Below are positions 1 through 8,894 of a stretch of 46,195 bases of DNA, piece by piece (within the stretch, counting starts at the first letter, position 1; each line of letters begins with the position of its first letter). The stretch comes from a virus, in the IMG/VR virus record IMGVR_UViG_3300007352_000148, positions 1-46,195 of that record. One strand, written 5' to 3'. Both the position numbers and the translations under genes were made by a program. The notes beneath the pieces are model-generated. The model had not been told where the DNA came from and searched no databases. It worked only from the letters and a program-made list of their open reading frames with translations.

Positions 1-832
1 TCAACGGGTTTGATGTCCCATCAGCATCTCTGCGTTCGATTTCTGCATAATAGGTATCGACTACGGCCAGCTCGTTGGCGGTGAATATAATGTTCATCGC
101 GCAGTTGGCCGCATCGGTTACGGTCATTTCACGGTTTACTATCGCAGTTGAATTAGGCGAGTTCTGAGATTCTTTCGCGCAGAAGAAGTAGCGGCCTCCG
201 GACTTGAAGAATGTCGCCCCGAGATTGAACGATGCGGTATCGACATCGCCGCGCTTTACCCGGATCGTCGCGTTATTCGATTTCACGACAATGCGCCTGA
301 GTACGCCCGTGCCAACCTGGAGAGGTGAGACTGTGACGCCGGCAACGAGTTTTTCCTGCAAAGCCTCGAGGCTGTCCGTCGCGGGGTCGAACGTGCCGCC
401 GATATCGGAGACGGCCGACGCGACCTTGGATGCCAGCGCGCGGACTGCGCCGAGAACCGTGTTTACACCGGTCCCGGTGAAGGCCCCGATCCGGGTAATA
501 ATGCTTGCTACACTGGCATCAACGGGGTATTCAATGATTTGTATCGTGGTGCCGAGTGCTTCGGCGGTGTTTGCGCTCTTGTAGCGGCCCTCAATGACGG
601 AACGATCAGCGATATTGACCGCATCCTGAGTTAGTTCGGCGTAATACCTGCCGTTGCCAATCGCAACCAGAACGCCTATCCCTGTGTTTGCCCAGGGCGG
701 GCCATTTACGGCGATTTGGGGCTGTCCGCCTGCCTCGAGTGTCTCAGGGGTCATGCCGTCGGTTGCATCAACACAGTGGAAATACATGCGTCTGAGTGCT
801 GCGGTTGCTTCGTTCTTTTTTACCTGGATCAT
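1..832 (-). CDS. Tail-associated protein, 3' end outside the window
   Basis: About 277 codons are visible, running off the window edge. The ATG overlaps the stop of the tailspike gene as ATGA, so the two are translationally coupled. The N-terminal third is rich in Gly, Thr and Ala with short beta-prone stretches (IAVNGPPW, GVLVAIGNGRYYAEL), followed by a helical stretch typical of tail-fibre or baseplate adaptor proteins and then another beta-rich part. No enzymatic motif is seen. Position after the tailspike suggests a fibre, adaptor or baseplate protein. This is inference from position and composition. Confidence 0.7.
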   Translation of the reverse strand, partial: MIQVKKNEATAALRRMYFHCVDATDGMTPETLEAGGQPQIAVNGPPWANTGIGVLVAIGNGRYYAELTQDAVNIADRSVIEGRYKSANTAEALGTTIQIIEYPVDASVASIITRIGAFTGTGVNTVLGAVRALASKVASAVSDIGGTFDPATDSLEALQEKLVAGVTVSPLQVGTGVLRRIVVKSNNATIRVKRGDVDTASFNLGATFFKSGGRYFFCAKESQNSPNSTAIVNREMTVTDAANCAMNIIFTANELAVVDTYYAEIERRDADGTSNPL

Positions 833-2739
833 GCCGCATGCCTCCGTAAAAGGGTTTGATAGTAGCTGCGTCCGCCCTGCGACTCTTCCGGCCCGATCTC
901 ATATGTGGGCTCAACCGTGGCATATTGGCCGACGGCGAATGAATAGATCCGGATTTTATGCGTTGATGCATATGCCGCGCCGTAAAGCCCGAGCGGATTG
1001 GCGAGGTTCGGCACCTGCGCGCTCGTTTCTACCTCGCCCAAAAGTGCTCCGGCGGTGTCCCGCCAAATGGTTTTTGCATACCCGCTGCGCTTGACCAGCT
1101 CGATAATGCGGGTCGTGTTATACCAGGAGTTATACGCGATAGCCCCGACGCTACTGTCGCTGAGGCTGGTCGTGTAGGTGCTGAGCCGGGCGTTTGCTGC
1201 GCCGTAGCGCTGCCCGGTGAGTGCCCACGGGTTCGCGCCACCGGCATTGTCCGTGCCGCACTGGCCGACCATGAGATTGGTGTTTATTTCATCGACTAAA
1301 ACCTGCGCCTTGCACAATATCCTCCAGCTGCCGCCTGCTGCCGGAGAGTAGCCGGACCGGGCGGATGAAAAATAACCGGACTTCGGCAGATATTCTAATT
1401 TACCGTGTGATTTTGTGAGCGTGCCGTAGGTGTTGGTCCACGTCTTTTCCGCACGGGCCTGCAGTAATTCCCGGCGGTTTGCGCTTGTGGCGAGGCCGAT
1501 CGCTCCATTAGTGCCGTCGCTGCCGGAAAAAAGCGTGTACCACGTGCCGCCGACGAGCGCCTGGGACGGCCAGAAACACCAATAGGAATCGAACTGGTCA
1601 ATCTGTGTAACAAGCAGCGCGCCGTCTCGTGTCCACGGCCCTTCGGGCGCTGGCGCGCTCGCCAGGTTTACAAACTCGTCGCTGGCAAAATAGGTGATGT
1701 AGTAGGTCGAGCCCTCTTTCCAGAATTCCGATGGAGAGATGTAGTTTGCTGCGTTGGTCCAGACATAATTGTTGCTGTACCGAGTCCACGGACCCTCGGG
1801 CGCGGGTGCCGTGGCATACATCATATTGTACTGCCCGCCGGCATTGTGACCGGTGTAGAGCATACGCCAGACAGCTCCGTCCTTGAGCACGGCGCAGGCA
1901 TACAGGTCGAGCGAATCGTCGGCAGAGCCTTGTGAGAGAATCGGAGATACATCGCATGTCCACGGCCCGGTAACGACCGAGGCAGAAGCATGCCCGATGG
2001 TTACGAAATCCGTTGCGGGGGGGTTGTCGCGGTTTGCCTCGAAAAATGCGTGGAATGTCGCGGTATCCGGATCATAGACGGCGGTGATGACCACATGGTC
2101 GGCAGCATAATATGTTGCAGGCACAACAGGCATTACTGGATTGCTGCCGTAGCGCGTCCATGTTATTAAATCAGTTGACCACATGAGGCCGGTCTGGTCC
2201 TGGCTCCCGGATGATTGAACAGCGCCCCCGGCATAAAACGCCCAGTATTTACCGGAACCATCTTGGTATGCCGTGCCGTCGGCGTTTTTGATGATGCGCG
2301 GGACATACACCACATCCTTTTCCCAACCTGAGCCGGTTTTTGACAGAATGGGGTTTCCGCTGTAGCGGTCGAGCCCGCCGGTCCAGAGTATCCGATCATC
2401 AAACCACTCCCATACGAGGTCTCCGTCGGTCGTATTGTCGTGCGCGACTGAGGGGTTGCCGTAATACAGATAGATTGTGGATTCGCCTGCGGGGATGGAC
2501 GGGACTTTGACCGTGAGCCGGGTGGTTGCGGAGTTTGCTCCCCAGTCGAGCGTGTGCGGCAGGATTGTGGTGCCGTCGGCACCGGTGAACCGGATGTCGC
2601 CGCAGTCCGCGCGGAGCTTGCCTGCGGCAACGAGGGCGGCAGTGTTCATCTCGGTGAAATACTGGTAATTGGTCAAGAGCACATCAGTATTGGTGATGAC
2701 TATCGGCTTTCTGTATGTCCAACCTGTGAGCCAGCCCAT
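829..2739 (-). CDS. Tailspike / receptor-binding protein with DUF2341-like and GH43-like propeller domains
   Basis: 636 residues. The first 100 residues match the DUF2341 pattern (WTYRKPIVITN, later TIYLYYGNPSV). Residues about 110-400 look like a five-bladed beta-propeller of the GH43/GH32 type: blades recur with GPWTR and GPWTC turns (APAPEGPWTR occurs twice), and acidic residues sit at blade starts (YDPDTATFHAFFEA, SPSEFWKEGSTYY). The C-terminal part is a beta-sandwich-like lectin segment. Such proteins bind and often cut surface glycans. Virion location is inferred from neighbours. The start follows AAAGGGG and directly abuts the upstream stop. Confidence 0.75.
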   Translation of the reverse strand: MGWLTGWTYRKPIVITNTDVLLTNYQYFTEMNTAALVAAGKLRADCGDIRFTGADGTTILPHTLDWGANSATTRLTVKVPSIPAGESTIYLYYGNPSVAHDNTTDGDLVWEWFDDRILWTGGLDRYSGNPILSKTGSGWEKDVVYVPRIIKNADGTAYQDGSGKYWAFYAGGAVQSSGSQDQTGLMWSTDLITWTRYGSNPVMPVVPATYYAADHVVITAVYDPDTATFHAFFEANRDNPPATDFVTIGHASASVVTGPWTCDVSPILSQGSADDSLDLYACAVLKDGAVWRMLYTGHNAGGQYNMMYATAPAPEGPWTRYSNNYVWTNAANYISPSEFWKEGSTYYITYFASDEFVNLASAPAPEGPWTRDGALLVTQIDQFDSYWCFWPSQALVGGTWYTLFSGSDGTNGAIGLATSANRRELLQARAEKTWTNTYGTLTKSHGKLEYLPKSGYFSSARSGYSPAAGGSWRILCKAQVLVDEINTNLMVGQCGTDNAGGANPWALTGQRYGAANARLSTYTTSLSDSSVGAIAYNSWYNTTRIIELVKRSGYAKTIWRDTAGALLGEVETSAQVPNLANPLGLYGAAYASTHKIRIYSFAVGQYATVEPTYEIGPEESQGGRSYYQTLLRRHAA

Positions 2740-3156
2740 CTATTCCCCTTTAGTCACAATGTCAGATTGCTTTGACGACATATCGTGCGTTCGCCACCAA
2801 TTAAACCCGCCAACAAGCAGTGCGGCAACTACTATTGCCGCTACGCCTGCCAGAAATCCCTTATAGCCCCTCACCCATTTCACGTCTGCGTGATCTGATA
2901 TTCGAGCATCTAAACCGTATGCACCGATTTCTGTTTTGATGGCAACCATGTCTTGTTCCACTTTATTGAGCCGAGGGTGTATGATATCGGCTTGATCTTT
3001 TACGGCTTGCCGTATTTCCATGATTCTGTTGTCGAGGGCGTCGTAATGGCTCTGCATCAAGTCCTTGATATTATGTATGCCTTGCTCTTGCGACCTGAGC
3101 ATAGATGCTTCTACTTGTTTCGCAAAACATGAGACAGATCCGCATTCTGAAGCCAT
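2740..3156 (-). CDS. Coiled-coil protein with one C-terminal membrane segment
   Basis: 138 residues. Residues 10-85 are charged and heptad-like. A single hydrophobic helix at about 101-122 (FLAGVAAIVVAALLVGGF) is followed by a short charged tail. This arrangement is seen in XhlA-like holin accessory proteins and in phage inner-membrane proteins, but nothing diagnostic is present. It lies between a virion protein and the tailspike, so a lysis or DNA-injection role are both possible. Confidence 0.6.
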   Translation of the reverse strand: MASECGSVSCFAKQVEASMLRSQEQGIHNIKDLMQSHYDALDNRIMEIRQAVKDQADIIHPRLNKVEQDMVAIKTEIGAYGLDARISDHADVKWVRGYKGFLAGVAAIVVAALLVGGFNWWRTHDMSSKQSDIVTKGE

Positions 3157-3180
3157 GCCATACCCCCTTACTGTAAAAAA

Positions 3181-3906
3181 TTAGCCGTTCTTCCTCAGAA
3201 GGATTGCAAATCCTCCTTCGGCAACCGTGTTGTTAGCCGTTGCGGTGAACTTGAGCTTTACGTCAGACTTCGCCGGGATCTCTTTGCCGAGGATCGGCAA
3301 AGGCTGCGGCAGGTGCTCCTGGAAGAGGTACATATCCCGGTACTTGATGAAAGCCCCGCCGAATTCCCGAACGTCTAGCGTCATGGTGCCGTCAAACGCT
3401 TTCTGCGTGTTGCCGAACCAGTCGGTCAGGATCCCAATATAGCCGTCAGGGATTGAATAGAACCCCTGCTTTGCAATCCCGCTTGCGGCAATAATTTTCG
3501 CCCTCACCTTGGCTGCGTCTCCGGGAACACCTGCAACGGGTACGAGGTCTTCATAGACATACACATCTCCGGCAGGGTTGGACGCGCTGGTGTTTTTCAC
3601 CTCGTTTATCCTGATCCACGTGCCCGATATGGCCGTTTTCGTCTGCCCGACCAGGGTAACGGTAGTGGTTTGCACGTCCCAGTTTGCATCGAGCCCGGTG
3701 ACTCTGATCACCATGTCGTCGGCATTGTTTGAGCTTGATATATAAAGTGCCGCAGCAGCAGCCATGAACGTATGATCGCCGCCGAAATCCCACACGTCTT
3801 CGGTCCCTGTGTCAACATCCGGGTTGATGCCTATTATTTCCACCCGTGAATACTGAGAGTCCCGCCCGAGAGCAATATCAACCATTTTTTCCTGTAGCAT
3901 GTTCAT
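3181..3906 (-). CDS. Virion structural protein
   Basis: 241 residues, almost all beta-prone. Features include an N-terminal PDVDTGTEDVWDFGG segment, an aromatic and Thr-rich middle (RVTGLDANWDVQTTTVTL) and a C-terminal FAILLRKNG. This resembles a widespread family of podovirus-like structural proteins that carry a 'NPDIDT...W..GG' start and a 'V.GLD' strand. The fold and exact virion position are unknown. It follows the portal by two genes. No other candidate for a capsid protein is in the window, so it could be a capsid-associated protein, but I would not call it the major capsid protein. Confidence 0.65.
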   Translation of the reverse strand: MNMLQEKMVDIALGRDSQYSRVEIIGINPDVDTGTEDVWDFGGDHTFMAAAAALYISSSNNADDMVIRVTGLDANWDVQTTTVTLVGQTKTAISGTWIRINEVKNTSASNPAGDVYVYEDLVPVAGVPGDAAKVRAKIIAASGIAKQGFYSIPDGYIGILTDWFGNTQKAFDGTMTLDVREFGGAFIKYRDMYLFQEHLPQPLPILGKEIPAKSDVKLKFTATANNTVAEGGFAILLRKNG

Positions 3907-3917
3907 GTCGTTTCCTC

Positions 3918-4145
3918 CTAAGAATTTCGCGATTCGATGAATTGTTTTTTCAGATACAGATACCCGAGGGATTCACCCTGCAGCCACCTGGATGTTACGT
4001 TTTCGATCGCCGCTCTGCTCTGCTTGAGCGAGTCAATCTCCATTGCGTCCAGCAGTTCAACGAGTTTTTGCCCATCCCCCCGGTTTGGAGAGTCAACCAT
4101 GATCCGGGAGAGCAGTTTTCTCTGATCGTCCTTGAGTGTCATCAT
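3918..4145 (-). CDS. Small protein downstream of portal
   Basis: 75 residues, largely alpha-helical and charged (KLVELLDAMEIDSLKQSRAAI). The start overlaps the end of the portal reading frame, showing translational coupling. No domain is recognised. A head-joining or scaffold-like helper is possible from position only. Confidence 0.6.
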   Translation of the reverse strand: MMTLKDDQRKLLSRIMVDSPNRGDGQKLVELLDAMEIDSLKQSRAAIENVTSRWLQGESLGYLYLKKQFIESRNS

Positions 4146-6343
4146 TATGCGGCTACCCCTTTCTTTTGCTGCATTGTAGAATAATCACGTCCTGCTACAC
4201 GCTCACCAGATGGAGAAAGCGGCTGCATTGGTTTCATGGGGCGCTGCTCACCGCTCTGCGGCGTCATCTCGCCGTTTTCTCCGGTCAGTTGATCAATCTG
4301 TTCTTGTTCCTCGGGGAGGATTTTGTCACGGTCCAGCCCGGGGAGGCTTTTCATTGCATCCCTGAGCATGTGACGGCGCCCGGTCATGCCGATGATTGCC
4401 ATGTCGACAGGGTTATTTGTATTCCGGAGCATTTCATTCATGCGGATAATCGTCTGCTCACGCACGATCAGCGCAGATGATCCTTTTGCGACCGGCTTCA
4501 TGTCCCCTGCGGGAGGCTCCGCAGAATCATCGTTATCCATGATGTAATAGGATTCGGCTTCAACCGAGGGTTCCGTCAGTCCGCGGTCAATGTGCTCAAT
4601 CACAGCCTTAATACCCCTCGACGACTGCGACAGGAGCATGGATGTTGCCGAGGCTGTGTCTATGTTCGCCGGGGTTGATCCCCCGTGCGCGAACTTTGGC
4701 ACTCCGGAGTCAAAATCAGCGAGGTTCATGAGGAAATCGTAGAAATCGGCGAGAGGGCCGACTATCAGCTGTACTTGGTAGAACCGGAGGGCCGGCGCAT
4801 TGGCCTGCATTTGGTTTGTCGTGACGTAGAACCGCTTGTACGGATGGAGCGGGCTTTTGTCCGGGCATCTTTCCTGGTCCTGTTCAATAATAGGACCGGA
4901 TGCCATGGCCGCATTGATGCCGCATGCCCGGAATACCGCGTTTGCCGTGACCTGATGCGCCCAGAGAACGTCGGGAATAGCCTGACCCCAGAACTTGTCG
5001 GGATCTTCAATGAATGATGCCTTATAATAATTGATCTTTCCGTCTGCGTTCGGGTTGAGACGGGCCATAATGACATGATTGCCGATGAGGATGCAGTAAA
5101 CGCGATACCATTTGTCGAGGTCGGTAATAATCTCACCGCTTTTATTCATCCCCCACTCGACCAGTATGCTGCCCGGCGCCGTGCCCCAGTAAATGAGCGC
5201 GTCGACATTATCACCCATATACATCGTGTTCGTGGACTTGTTGTCCAGTGCGGCAACGCGGGAATCGATCGCCGTCCATTCCCGGAGGGCTCCATTCCCA
5301 GCTTCGCGCAGTACCGCTCGGATCTCGTTGTCGTCAAACCCGTCTACTCCAAGCATTCCTTGCAGGTCCAGCGGGGAGTACTGAGTTTTTTCAATCAGTC
5401 CGTCCTGACAACTTCTGGCTCCTACCAACGGATAAACGTTGATTGGGGAAACGCGCGAGAACTTCTCATGCACCACATTTTCAAATGCGAACTTACGCTT
5501 CCCGGTTGCCGGATCGAACGGTCTGGTGCGCTTCACAACCATACGTTCTTCCGGTCCCTTGACGAAACAGGCCGGGAATGTCACGATATCATGGATAATC
5601 TCACGGATAGCGTTATACCACCCTCCCTCTTTCAGTTTGTCGTCTACCTTGACTTCAAACTTTTCCGTTAATTCCTTGGCCATCTGGAGCGTTTGGCGGT
5701 GTATTTCGTCAACTTTGGCCTTGAGCGCAGCCGCAACTTGTTGGGCCACCAACTCTTCTACCTCGGCGTCCATGGCCTCGACGTCATAATTGCCCCGCGC
5801 CGTGTGCTTTTGGGCGACCATCTGGGCAACCTGACGGCCGAATGTCTGACGGACCTCTTGCTCGATCTGTTGTCCATATGCCATCTGGACCGTTTGTTCG
5901 ATTTCTGGAGGGAGGTCGGGGTCCGGGGTGTTCTCAATGCCGAACGGTCGGGTACCGGCTTGGAAATATACGTCCATGATCCAGTCTTCCCCCGCACGGC
6001 ACTTGGTTTCGATCACCGGCATGTACGGAGGCTCCCAGTCTTTCCCGTGCAGAATTGCGATTTCTGCCAGCTTCTTCGCATCGTACTCCAATGCTCTCGC
6101 CTGTTTTGCCCGGATCATCCGTTCTTCGATGCCAGAGGAAATTCGTTCCTGCTTGGCTCGATCGAATTGACCGCGGACAAACGACGCCAAACTGTTGATC
6201 AGGCCGGCATTGGTCTGAGGTGTCGGCACCGGGACGGGTGCTGCCTGAGCGTTTACGGCCGGCAACGTTGGGAGCGGTGCGCTCCCTGCCATCACCGGGA
6301 TGATTCCTTTCTGCATTTCTGCGGGAGATATTGGAGTTATCAT
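4145..6343 (-). CDS. Portal protein (large podovirus-type)
   Basis: About 732 residues from the ATG preceded by GAGGG (a second ATG lies ten codons upstream). The protein has the portal pattern: a long charged N-terminal helical region rich in Gln (residues 150-250), a conserved wing segment with FIEDPDKFWGQAIPDVL, then HQVTANAVFRACGINAAMASGP and a helical C-terminal barrel region with EPSVEAESYYIMDND. The dodecameric portal sits at the capsid vertex and is the DNA entry channel and terminase dock. It is downstream of terminase, as expected. Confidence 0.85.
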   Translation of the reverse strand: MITPISPAEMQKGIIPVMAGSAPLPTLPAVNAQAAPVPVPTPQTNAGLINSLASFVRGQFDRAKQERISSGIEERMIRAKQARALEYDAKKLAEIAILHGKDWEPPYMPVIETKCRAGEDWIMDVYFQAGTRPFGIENTPDPDLPPEIEQTVQMAYGQQIEQEVRQTFGRQVAQMVAQKHTARGNYDVEAMDAEVEELVAQQVAAALKAKVDEIHRQTLQMAKELTEKFEVKVDDKLKEGGWYNAIREIIHDIVTFPACFVKGPEERMVVKRTRPFDPATGKRKFAFENVVHEKFSRVSPINVYPLVGARSCQDGLIEKTQYSPLDLQGMLGVDGFDDNEIRAVLREAGNGALREWTAIDSRVAALDNKSTNTMYMGDNVDALIYWGTAPGSILVEWGMNKSGEIITDLDKWYRVYCILIGNHVIMARLNPNADGKINYYKASFIEDPDKFWGQAIPDVLWAHQVTANAVFRACGINAAMASGPIIEQDQERCPDKSPLHPYKRFYVTTNQMQANAPALRFYQVQLIVGPLADFYDFLMNLADFDSGVPKFAHGGSTPANIDTASATSMLLSQSSRGIKAVIEHIDRGLTEPSVEAESYYIMDNDDSAEPPAGDMKPVAKGSSALIVREQTIIRMNEMLRNTNNPVDMAIIGMTGRRHMLRDAMKSLPGLDRDKILPEEQEQIDQLTGENGEMTPQSGEQRPMKPMQPLSPSGERVAGRDYSTMQQKKGVAA

Positions 6344-6363
6344 ATAGCCCTCAAGTACTTCAG

Positions 6364-6594
6364 TTAAACCCAAACGATATTTATTCCCAAAACGGTTGTA
6401 ATGCCTGCCTCAAACTGCTCGCGAAAATGCCGTTTTGATAATTTGACATACCTTCCTGCGCGAGGCATGCCTTTGCTATCGGCGTGTTTTACCCGTGGTA
6501 ACATAATTTCAACCAGCGGCATTACAAGACGCACTTTCTCGTCGATCTCGCAAAGGGTACGCTCTAAGATTTCCATCCGGTCAAGAGTTGTCAT
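6364..6594 (-). CDS. Small hypothetical protein
   Basis: 76 residues. The start overlaps the upstream stop as ATGA. The N-terminal half is a predicted helix with heptad character (ILERTLCEIDEKVRLVM), and the C-terminal half is basic. No family recognised. It is part of the packaging and portal block. Confidence 0.6.
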   Translation of the reverse strand: MTTLDRMEILERTLCEIDEKVRLVMPLVEIMLPRVKHADSKGMPRAGRYVKLSKRHFREQFEAGITTVLGINIVWV

Positions 6595-6902
6595 GCGTTC
6601 CCCTCATACTTCATCTTGAAACGAATTCGTGCATGTTCCGCAACTAACTCTCTCCAATTTGCAGGCGGTTCTGGCATTTCGTGCTTTAAAGCAAAGTAAC
6701 AGGATTCGCCGTTCTTGTGCGTTGCCAGTCCACGGGTACCGTAACCGAAAGTCTCGAGTCTGAACGTTTCTACATAAAACACTGTAAACTCTTCAGGCTT
6801 TTCCTCTCTCCACCCAAGGGCTGGGACAGTGGGAACAGTAACCGCAACGACTGCACCTATCATTGCTTTCAGGAAGCCACGTCTTGAAATGTCATTCATC
6901 AT
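6591..6902 (-). CDS. Secreted protein with twin-arginine (Tat) signal
   Basis: 103 residues from an ATG overlapping the upstream stop (ATGA). The N-terminus has a textbook Tat signal: SRRGFLK at residues 6-12, a hydrophobic stretch MIGAVVAVTVPTVPA, then an ALG-type cleavage region near residue 30. The mature part of about 70 residues has aromatic beta-prone strands and a C-terminal helix, with no recognised domain. Tat export implies folding before crossing the inner membrane. Sitting between portal and terminase, it is an unusual cargo for that location. A host-cell or envelope-modifying role is possible but unproven. Confidence 0.7.
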   Translation of the reverse strand: MMNDISRRGFLKAMIGAVVAVTVPTVPALGWREEKPEEFTVFYVETFRLETFGYGTRGLATHKNGESCYFALKHEMPEPPANWRELVAEHARIRFKMKYEGNA

Positions 6903-7360
6903 GCGTTCCCCTTGATATGTTTTGAGCTGATGACGATGTTCGACGTCTGCAGCGGTATCATCATCTGCGGCAGCAACTGCCCGTTCTTCATCTTCCGATC
7001 CGGGAACGATACCAGCGGCTGATACTCCGGTTTCTTTCTCGGATCCGGGTTGTGGAGCACTTTCATGATCCATGTGCCGGTCAGTTCCGGTTTCTTCCGA
7101 ACGTTCACATGCAGGACCACGATGTTCATGAACTGCATGCGGCGCTTGAGGTCTTCCATGGGGAGGTTTAAGTCCCGGGCTCCGATCACCCCGCAGTGCT
7201 CCTCGAGGAATAACCTAACGTTGCCTTCTAAGTCCGCATGCGCCTTCGAAATCATCTTCTGCAACTTGGGACTGGCTAGGATGATCTGCTTCCCCTGCTC
7301 CCCGCGCAGTTCTTCGGGCAGGATCTCGACGCCGGTTAAAAGTCCGTTCTTGGCGGCCAT
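6899..7360 (-). CDS. Hypothetical protein
   Basis: 153 residues. A helical N-terminus (residues 25-70) is followed by beta strands (QFMNIVVLHVNVRKKPEL, TGTWIMKVLHN). No family recognised. It is coupled to the Tat-signal gene by an ATGA overlap. Confidence 0.6.
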   Translation of the reverse strand: MAAKNGLLTGVEILPEELRGEQGKQIILASPKLQKMISKAHADLEGNVRLFLEEHCGVIGARDLNLPMEDLKRRMQFMNIVVLHVNVRKKPELTGTWIMKVLHNPDPRKKPEYQPLVSFPDRKMKNGQLLPQMMIPLQTSNIVISSKHIKGNA

Positions 7361-7362
7361 GG

Positions 7363-7446
7363 CTATACCCCAATCCCAAACAGGCCCGTCGGTTTTCCGT
7401 TATTCATCGTTGTATTTGCTGTTAATGTGATCAAGAACTTTTTCAT
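7363..7446 (-). CDS. Very short ORF, 27 residues
   Basis: The ATG overlaps the stop of the upstream gene as ATGA, the coupling pattern used throughout this operon, and the stop lies 2 bp before the next ATG. The peptide begins MKKFLITLTANTTM. It fills the gap exactly, which supports translation, but the length gives no independent proof. Confidence 0.35.
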   Translation of the reverse strand: MKKFLITLTANTTMNNGKPTGLFGIGV

Positions 7447-8360
7447 TGCGCCTTCCTTTCTGTGGAGGTCGACCCGGATGCTTTCTCTGCGCTCGGAGTG
7501 CATTCGGCACATTTCCCAACCGTCTCGTTTGTGCTGCATGAGCATGGTACCGGCTCTGTCTTTCGAATGATACTGGACGGATTGTCAAAGGGGTAATGCT
7601 TGAACGGTGTAGGGTCTTTAAATTCCATTGGCCGCCCCGGTTTCAAGTTCCCCAGATCGATCTTCGGAGCGCACCCTTGTTTTTCTCTGACTTGATTACG
7701 AGCATACAGTGCCCGCTCGATTGCATATTTCGTTCGTTCTGCCGTTGATCTCCCTTGGTTACGCTCACATATTTTTTTGAATGTGGCATCCAGATCTCCA
7801 AGTCCATCGTAATAATCTCGCAATTCCTTCTCGTGCTCTTCACGAATAATGTCATCAAGGATTGCAACTGTTTCGGTTGATATAATGTTTCCTTCTGTCG
7901 CTGTCGGTTGCGGCGCGCAGGACTTGCAGTAGTAGGGAGTGACGATACGCTCCTCTCTGGTGGGTTCAAACGTACCTGAAAGTGTCATAAATCCCGTCTT
8001 TTCCTCAATGAACGATTTACCCCTGACCGCCTTCTCTTGCTTCACCATGCAGCCGCAGGTGGCGCAGTCGATGGTATTGGTTGCGCCACTCTTAAATAAT
8101 TCTTTTAGGAATTCAATCTCCTCTCTGGTCATCGGAGTCGGTTTCTCGGGAGTTGCAGCGCATGCGTCGGTAGCTGCACGTGCGAGGTTCGGAATACCAG
8201 ACATACTTTCTGCCACGTCGTGCAGCATGCTCACTGTTTTCGCAAAATACTTTGCGGCCTGCATATGCTGTATCCGCATGTACTGAATAAAATTAGTCGC
8301 CACTAACGTAGCCAGCAACACCCCCAATATCACGAGTACAACAATCGGTAATGTAATCAT
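7443..8360 (-). CDS. Membrane-anchored Cys-containing protein
   Basis: 305 residues. An N-terminal membrane helix (residues 3-26, LPIVVLVILGVLLATLVATN) anchors the protein. CATCGC near residue 100 and YYCKSCAP near 145 form a likely zinc ribbon, then a charged helical part and a low-complexity Ser/Thr tail with further Cys pairs (CSCS, CAEC). The start has AAGGAAG upstream. No family recognised. It lies between terminase and portal genes. Confidence 0.65.
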   Translation of the reverse strand: MITLPIVVLVILGVLLATLVATNFIQYMRIQHMQAAKYFAKTVSMLHDVAESMSGIPNLARAATDACAATPEKPTPMTREEIEFLKELFKSGATNTIDCATCGCMVKQEKAVRGKSFIEEKTGFMTLSGTFEPTREERIVTPYYCKSCAPQPTATEGNIISTETVAILDDIIREEHEKELRDYYDGLGDLDATFKKICERNQGRSTAERTKYAIERALYARNQVREKQGCAPKIDLGNLKPGRPMEFKDPTPFKHYPFDNPSSIIRKTEPVPCSCSTNETVGKCAECTPSAEKASGSTSTERKAQ

Positions 8361-8380
8361 CTCAACTTCCTTTCCGCGCG

Positions 8381-8548
8381 TCAGCGCACTCGGTATCTTC
8401 CCAGGATTGTCTTTCTATAAAAATCTTCCAGCATCTTCCTTGATTTGATTTTTGGGTCCGGGTCAGGCGTTTTAATAAGCACTACTGCAACTGTGAATAA
8501 CGTTGTTAGCGTTACTATAATGCACCATACTATTTCGAAAACATTCAT
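8381..8548 (-). CDS. Small single-span membrane protein
   Basis: 55 residues. Residues 4-27 form one hydrophobic helix (IVWCIIVTLTTLFTVAVVLI), followed by a basic tail rich in Lys and Arg. AAAGGAT precedes the ATG. It lies between the HAD-like gene and a second membrane protein gene. Function unknown. Confidence 0.55.
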   Translation of the reverse strand: MNVFEIVWCIIVTLTTLFTVAVVLIKTPDPDPKIKSRKMLEDFYRKTILGRYRVR

Positions 8549-8561
8549 CTCTTATCCTTTC

Positions 8562-8894
8562 TCAGCGCACCGGCACCCCGGTATTGGTTTTTACCTGCAC
8601 GCAGCGGTCGTCCCAAATTTCATCAAACCGCATGCTTTTCTCGTTCGTGACCTCGAGATGCCCGATCCCCTGCTTGGACAGCCAGTCCTTGACAAACGGA
8701 ACGGCATCAGGATTATCAGCGCGCGCCGTGAAAATAACGACCTCATGACCATGCTTGAGCCAGGCCTTAACTCTCCTGAGCATCCCCGGGACCGGAGCCC
8801 CGATGTGCTCAATGCCCATCCACCCGCCATATTTGGCGAGCGTACCGTCCAGGTCGACGGCATAAACTTTACGGTCTGAAAACAGGCTTTTCAT
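8562..8894 (-). CDS. HAD-superfamily phosphatase-like protein
   Basis: 110 residues. Motif I is AVDLDGTLA (nucleophile Asp14, acid Asp16). Motif II is VVIFTARA with the Ser/Thr after the strand. The C-terminus has FDEIWDDR, matching the acidic motif IV. The length is that of the short phage HAD proteins without a cap. The start overlaps the TerL stop as ATGA. Its substrate is unknown. Polynucleotide or nucleotide phosphatase is plausible from family membership. Confidence 0.75.
   Translation of the reverse strand: MKSLFSDRKVYAVDLDGTLAKYGGWMGIEHIGAPVPGMLRRVKAWLKHGHEVVIFTARADNPDAVPFVKDWLSKQGIGHLEVTNEKSMRFDEIWDDRCVQVKTNTGVPVR

Noticed and set aside
3181-3906. Major capsid protein
   Set aside because: Too short and entirely beta-prone without HK97-fold features; kept as a virion protein of unknown position.
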